A stretch of DNA of 5,720 nucleotides from positions 1 through 5,720 of the forward strand of contig JASHWN010000320.1 in the NCBI GenBank assembly GCA_030044035.1. Direction: 5' to 3'. The notes below the pieces were generated by a model. The model was given only the letters and a program-made list of their open reading frames with translations, did no database searches and was not told the origin of the DNA. The translations under genes and the position numbers were made by a program. Shown here piece by piece: positions 5,272 to 5,720 of the stretch (positions are counted from its first letter, which is position 1; every line of letters starts with the position of its first letter). This DNA is from Xanthobacteraceae bacterium (GTDB lineage Bacteria > Pseudomonadota > Alphaproteobacteria > Rhizobiales > Xanthobacteraceae).

Positions 5272-5312
5272 AATTTGTTTTCGGCAGTCCGTGCTGCGGA
5301 CCGTCGCAATCC

Positions 5313-5331
5313 GCCTCCGCGAAATGGAGGC
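5313..5331 (+). promoter_or_regulatory. Small hairpin in the leader of the last gene
   Basis: GCCTCC (5313-5318) pairs with GGAGGC (5326-5331) around a 7-base loop. It lies in the 79-base gap before the last gene. The GGAGG in its right arm is about 20 bases from the ATG, too far to be the ribosome binding site; GGGAG at 5342-5346 is the better one. It may be a terminator stem for the gene before or a leader structure. Confidence 0.3.
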
Positions 5332-5350
5332 TCGTCAGTCAGGGAGTGTC

Positions 5351-5720
5351 ATGTCTTTGCATCGTGTTGTTCTCGCTGGTCTTGCGGCGGTCTTCACCGT
5401 CAGCATGACGTCGCTCGCGTCGGCCGGCGGCTGGGGCTGGGGCGGCTGGGGCGGCGGCTGCGGTACCTGTGGCGCGCCGAGCGCCGCCGTCGTCTATGCG
5501 CAGCCGGTCGCGCCGCTGCCGCCACCGCCGCCGCTTCCGCCGCCGGCCCCGATCGTGGGCCCGGGATGCGGCTGTCATTCGGTCGTCTTCGCCCCGCCGA
5601 TCGCGCCGCTGCCGATCGCGCCAGCGCCGATCTATGTCGTCAATCAAGGCCCCGAATATTCCGGCCCCGGCATCATGGTGCCGTACCACACGTGGCGGCC
5701 GACGCCGGGCTACGGCCCGC
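5351..5720 (+). CDS. Secreted Gly/Trp/Cys/Pro-rich protein (partial, runs off right edge)
   Basis: The first 123 codons of a gene still open at the window end. Residues 1-25 form a Sec signal peptide (hydrophobic LAGLAAVFTVSM, cleavage likely after LASA). The mature chain starts Gly/Trp-rich (GGWGWGGWGGG) with Cys pairs (CGTC, later CGC). A Pro-rich stretch follows (PLPPPPPLPPP), then VFAPPIAPLPIAPAPIYVV and a less repetitive segment VVNQGPEYSGPGIMVPYHTW. That last segment resembles a motif I recall from small secreted proteins of Bradyrhizobium and relatives; this is from memory and not checked. Four Cys after export could form disulfides or bind metal. GGGAG at 5342-5346 is the probable ribosome binding site. 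Like its upstream neighbour it is exported and Pro-rich, so both may be envelope proteins; the function is unknown. Confidence 0.78.
   Translation, partial: MSLHRVVLAGLAAVFTVSMTSLASAGGWGWGGWGGGCGTCGAPSAAVVYAQPVAPLPPPPPLPPPAPIVGPGCGCHSVVFAPPIAPLPIAPAPIYVVNQGPEYSGPGIMVPYHTWRPTPGYGP

Noticed and set aside
5339..5689. A 116-codon minus-strand frame opposite the last gene
   Set aside because: Arg/Asp-rich shadow of Pro/Ala/Gly codons; the plus-strand frame has a signal peptide and ribosome binding site.

Overview
The window is GC-rich (apart from short AT-rich patches between genes) and coded in a strong G/C-third-position style. The gene types are a tripartite tricarboxylate transporter permease, a Tat-exported tyrosinase, a bicupin-like protein and small Pro/Gly-rich secreted proteins. 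Together they suggest an alphaproteobacterium of the Rhizobiales (Bradyrhizobium-like) chromosome. The genus is an inference from gene style, not something I could search. No RNA genes, transposases, CRISPR arrays or origins were found.

Layout. Positions 1-681 (minus strand) carry the first 227 codons of a TctA-type permease that runs off the left edge. A 386-base divergent gap (682-1067) follows; it holds an AT-rich promoter-like patch and a perfect 19-bp palindrome just before the ribosome binding site of the next gene. On the plus strand come a 478-residue tyrosinase/polyphenol oxidase (1068-2504), a 177-residue lipoprotein (2707-3240), a 290-residue bicupin-like protein (3459-4331), an 88-residue two-helix membrane protein (4368-4634), a 167-residue secreted Pro/Tyr-rich protein (4768-5271) and the start of a second secreted Gly/Trp/Cys/Pro-rich protein (5351 to the right edge).

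The most notable point is the tyrosinase-lipoprotein pair. The tyrosinase is built like plant polyphenol oxidases: a dicopper core, a DWL-like linker and a C-terminal lid-like domain. The next gene encodes that C-terminal domain again, alone, behind a lipoprotein signal peptide. About 24 of 47 residues match without gaps across the core, and both proteins end the same way. This looks like a duplicated lid domain anchored to a membrane beside the enzyme it came from. It could be a trans-acting lid, a maturation factor or an envelope anchor; the function is inference.

The tyrosinase would oxidise phenols to quinones in the periplasm. The cupin that follows has altered metal-ligand positions and no assignable substrate. 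Gaps of about 200 bases with hairpins separate the tyrosinase, lipoprotein and cupin genes, so they may be a loose cluster and not one tight operon. The small secreted and membrane proteins downstream look like conserved hypothetical envelope proteins with no shown link to the tyrosinase.
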